Position numbers and translations under genes: made by a program
The notes under the pieces: generated by a model
Database searches by the model: none
The model's input: only the letters and a program-made list of their open reading frames with translations
Told to the model about the DNA's origin: nothing
DNA from: Hetaerina americana
Taxonomy: Eukaryota; Arthropoda; Insecta; Odonata; Calopterygidae
DNA length: 64,000 nucleotides
NCBI GenBank assembly: GCA_022747635.1
Contig: JAKTNV010000027.1
Location: forward strand, 2,713,001-2,777,000
Direction of reading: 5' to 3'
Shown here: in pieces, positions 62,275 to 64,000 of the stretch
Position numbering within the stretch: position 1 is the stretch's first letter
Layout: the number at the start of each line of letters is the position of its first letter

Positions 62275-64000
62275 AATGATTGATTCGAGCCTACTTAAAA
62301 ACTTAGTTTAAAAATCAAAAAATTGATTCGAGGCGTGGAAATCTGCTCATCGCCATTTGACGGCGTTGCCTTGGGCTGGGTGCGGAACGTGGTAATCGGT
62401 TGTGAGGGAATGGTATTCGCACCACGGACAAAGGGCGTCCCTCTGTGTTGTCATGGATTCAAATTGGCCCGGAAATACCAGAGATGTATAGATTCATAAT
62501 TCCAAATTCCCAATTCATAATTTTCAAGAACTTGTCTTTAAAAATACCTCAACACTTTGTACTTTATTTGGCGTTATTATGGCAACATTATGTACTTTAT
62601 TACGATATTTGGCACTGTGGATATTAATATTCTATATTCATATCTGGGCATAGATTTCATTTGTCCTTTTATATGCTAGTTAGCTAAATGCATGAAGGAG
62701 TGTTCAACCTAACTGTAACAGCATCGCCTTGAAGTCTGCAATATAAATTTACTTCAGCATCACTTCATTTAATAACAAAACATTGGAGAGACAAATGTAC
62801 CCTCAAAGAAGCTGTTATTATTTAGGCTGTAGCCAGGAAATGTGCACATGGAAGGTATATGCATAGATCGCATATGTACGCATAAATCGAGGACAATCAC
62901 GCTTTCATCTCATCGTATCATCTGGGTGAAATGATCAGTCTTTCGTGGCATTTTTTATTCTCTCCATTATTCCGTTGTATTCTGGTGACATGCATTGAAT
63001 TGGGGCTGGTAGATGATCCATTTTAATCACTTTTTAACTGAGAAAACGTTATCTTCTATCTATTCCGCGAATCAGGTCACAAATTGCAATGTGTCTATGT
63101 TAGTTTCGCCATCATTGAAGAGTGAACTTTCTTTTTCCTAATTCCATTTACCCTAAGCCGTAAAAAGACTATATCAAACGACCCCCAAATCGTTGAATCC
63201 TGTTGTGTTTTTAATTGGAGAACTGAGCTTGGTGACTTGGTGATTAGATGCGCTAATTGGGATGCGTGAAACTCTTCAATAATACGCGTAAATTAAATTC
63301 TTTTCTTGAATTTCTTTCCAACACAGTAAAGTACGAATAGTAGCAATTTTCCGCGGTATAAGATTCGTTGTACGACCGGATTGCGATGTATTTCATCATC
63401 TTCATGTAGTAGAATGAAGTCAAGTGCCGCCTTACACGCCTATGTACATTCCGGGAGGAGGGAGTGGATGTGGCAGGAAAGGAGAAAGGAAATTTTAGCA
63501 CAGGATTGCGAAATACAGAGTTTAATAAAAACCTTTTACAAACAGTTCCCGCAAAATTTCTGAACACCACTTGGGTGATTAGCTGCTATCTACTATATGC
63601 TACTACTAGGGAAAATTGCTTTTATGCGTTCATTATTATGTAGGAATTCCACCGCGTCACGCTTGAAACTACTCAATTTTTGCTCTGTCCAACACGTCAG
63701 GTAGAAGATTTTTCATGGGACAAACAAACAAAAAGGGCTTGCACAAATAGTGCGATGCCCCTTTTTACCGTCGATAAGTCCGCCGAGAAGAGGGGAGCCT
63801 TTAGCTCCGAATTGGTAGTCGCCCAGAAAGGGCGGGGGTTTCACGAGCCATCATGCGCAGATTCTCAGGGTCTCCGGAGATCCCTGCATCAAAATCTCGT
63901 GCCGATATTTTTCGGCGTAGTACGTAGGTGGTCCCTTTAGACACTCTTGGAGGTGGCAATGAACGCGAATCTTGATTTCGTAGTGGGACTCCACGTGGGC
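62275..64000. other. No recognisable gene
   Basis: AT-rich unassigned DNA. The minus-strand frame 63253-63570 (105 codons) and plus-strand frame 63680-63940 (86 codons, running towards the edge) show no domain. Confidence 0.35.

Overview
The window looks like transposon-dominated, intergenic or intronic DNA of an arthropod, most likely an insect. The signs are many DD34D mariner lineages, RTE-type and jockey/CR1-like non-LTR retroelements, a Penelope-like fragment, tRNA-like SINE pieces, very long (TA)n arrays, and no bacterial gene organisation. I could not support a single host protein-coding gene. The open frames not explained by mobile elements are short, lack recognisable domains, and often sit on both strands of GC-rich DNA.

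Non-LTR retroelements: three sequence families end in related 3' tips. Family A ends in a TGTAGA hexamer tail; its best copy, at about 9.6-11.2 kb, keeps the second half of a reverse transcriptase. Family B has copies at about 23-24, 41, 47, 54-55 and 60 kb. Family C ends in a TGTCGA-type tail, with copies at about 8.2, 16 and 61.7 kb. All three share a CCCCxGCCAC...GCxGGGG-type terminal hairpin. A separate RTE-like family is represented by an endonuclease plus partial RT copy on the minus strand at 43.3-45.8 kb and by about eight decayed pieces elsewhere.

DNA transposons: at least nine mariner lineages can be told apart by TIRs or transposase remnants. The only copy of full length (56468-57800, TA target site, near-identical TIRs, complete DDD triad) is broken by one extra base. 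Most others are internally deleted. Two lineages (the GTATAAAAAGTATCGG lineage with four copies, and the GGGCTGTCCAGAAAGTAAC lineage) carry the same deletion in several copies, so they behave like MITE-type derivative families.

Fold-back structures, (TA)n arrays and Penelope-like traces form a second layer. There are palindromes at 15.27, 18.0-18.26, 28.8-28.96 and 61.9-62.1 kb. A hammerhead-like or Penelope-terminal motif lies at 25.04 kb, and a GIY-YIG fragment lies at 48.8-49.0 kb. Nested insertions give a relative history: mariner into RTE at 43.9-44.7 kb, LINE A into mariner at 38.6 kb with a 9-bp target duplication, mariner and a fold-back into LINE C copies, and a (TA)n/fold-back/tRNA-like composite into a LINE A tail at 28.7-29.3 kb.

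The rest (for example 1.2-3.9, 6-8.2, 18.3-19.97, 33.3-34.5, 36.2-38.1, 49.0-50.3, 62.3-64 kb) shows nothing I can name. Several GC- and CpG-rich stretches (7.4-7.9, 17.0-17.7, 31.2-31.45, 39.3-39.6, 42.35-42.65 kb) could be promoters or first exons of unseen genes, but the sequence alone does not prove it.
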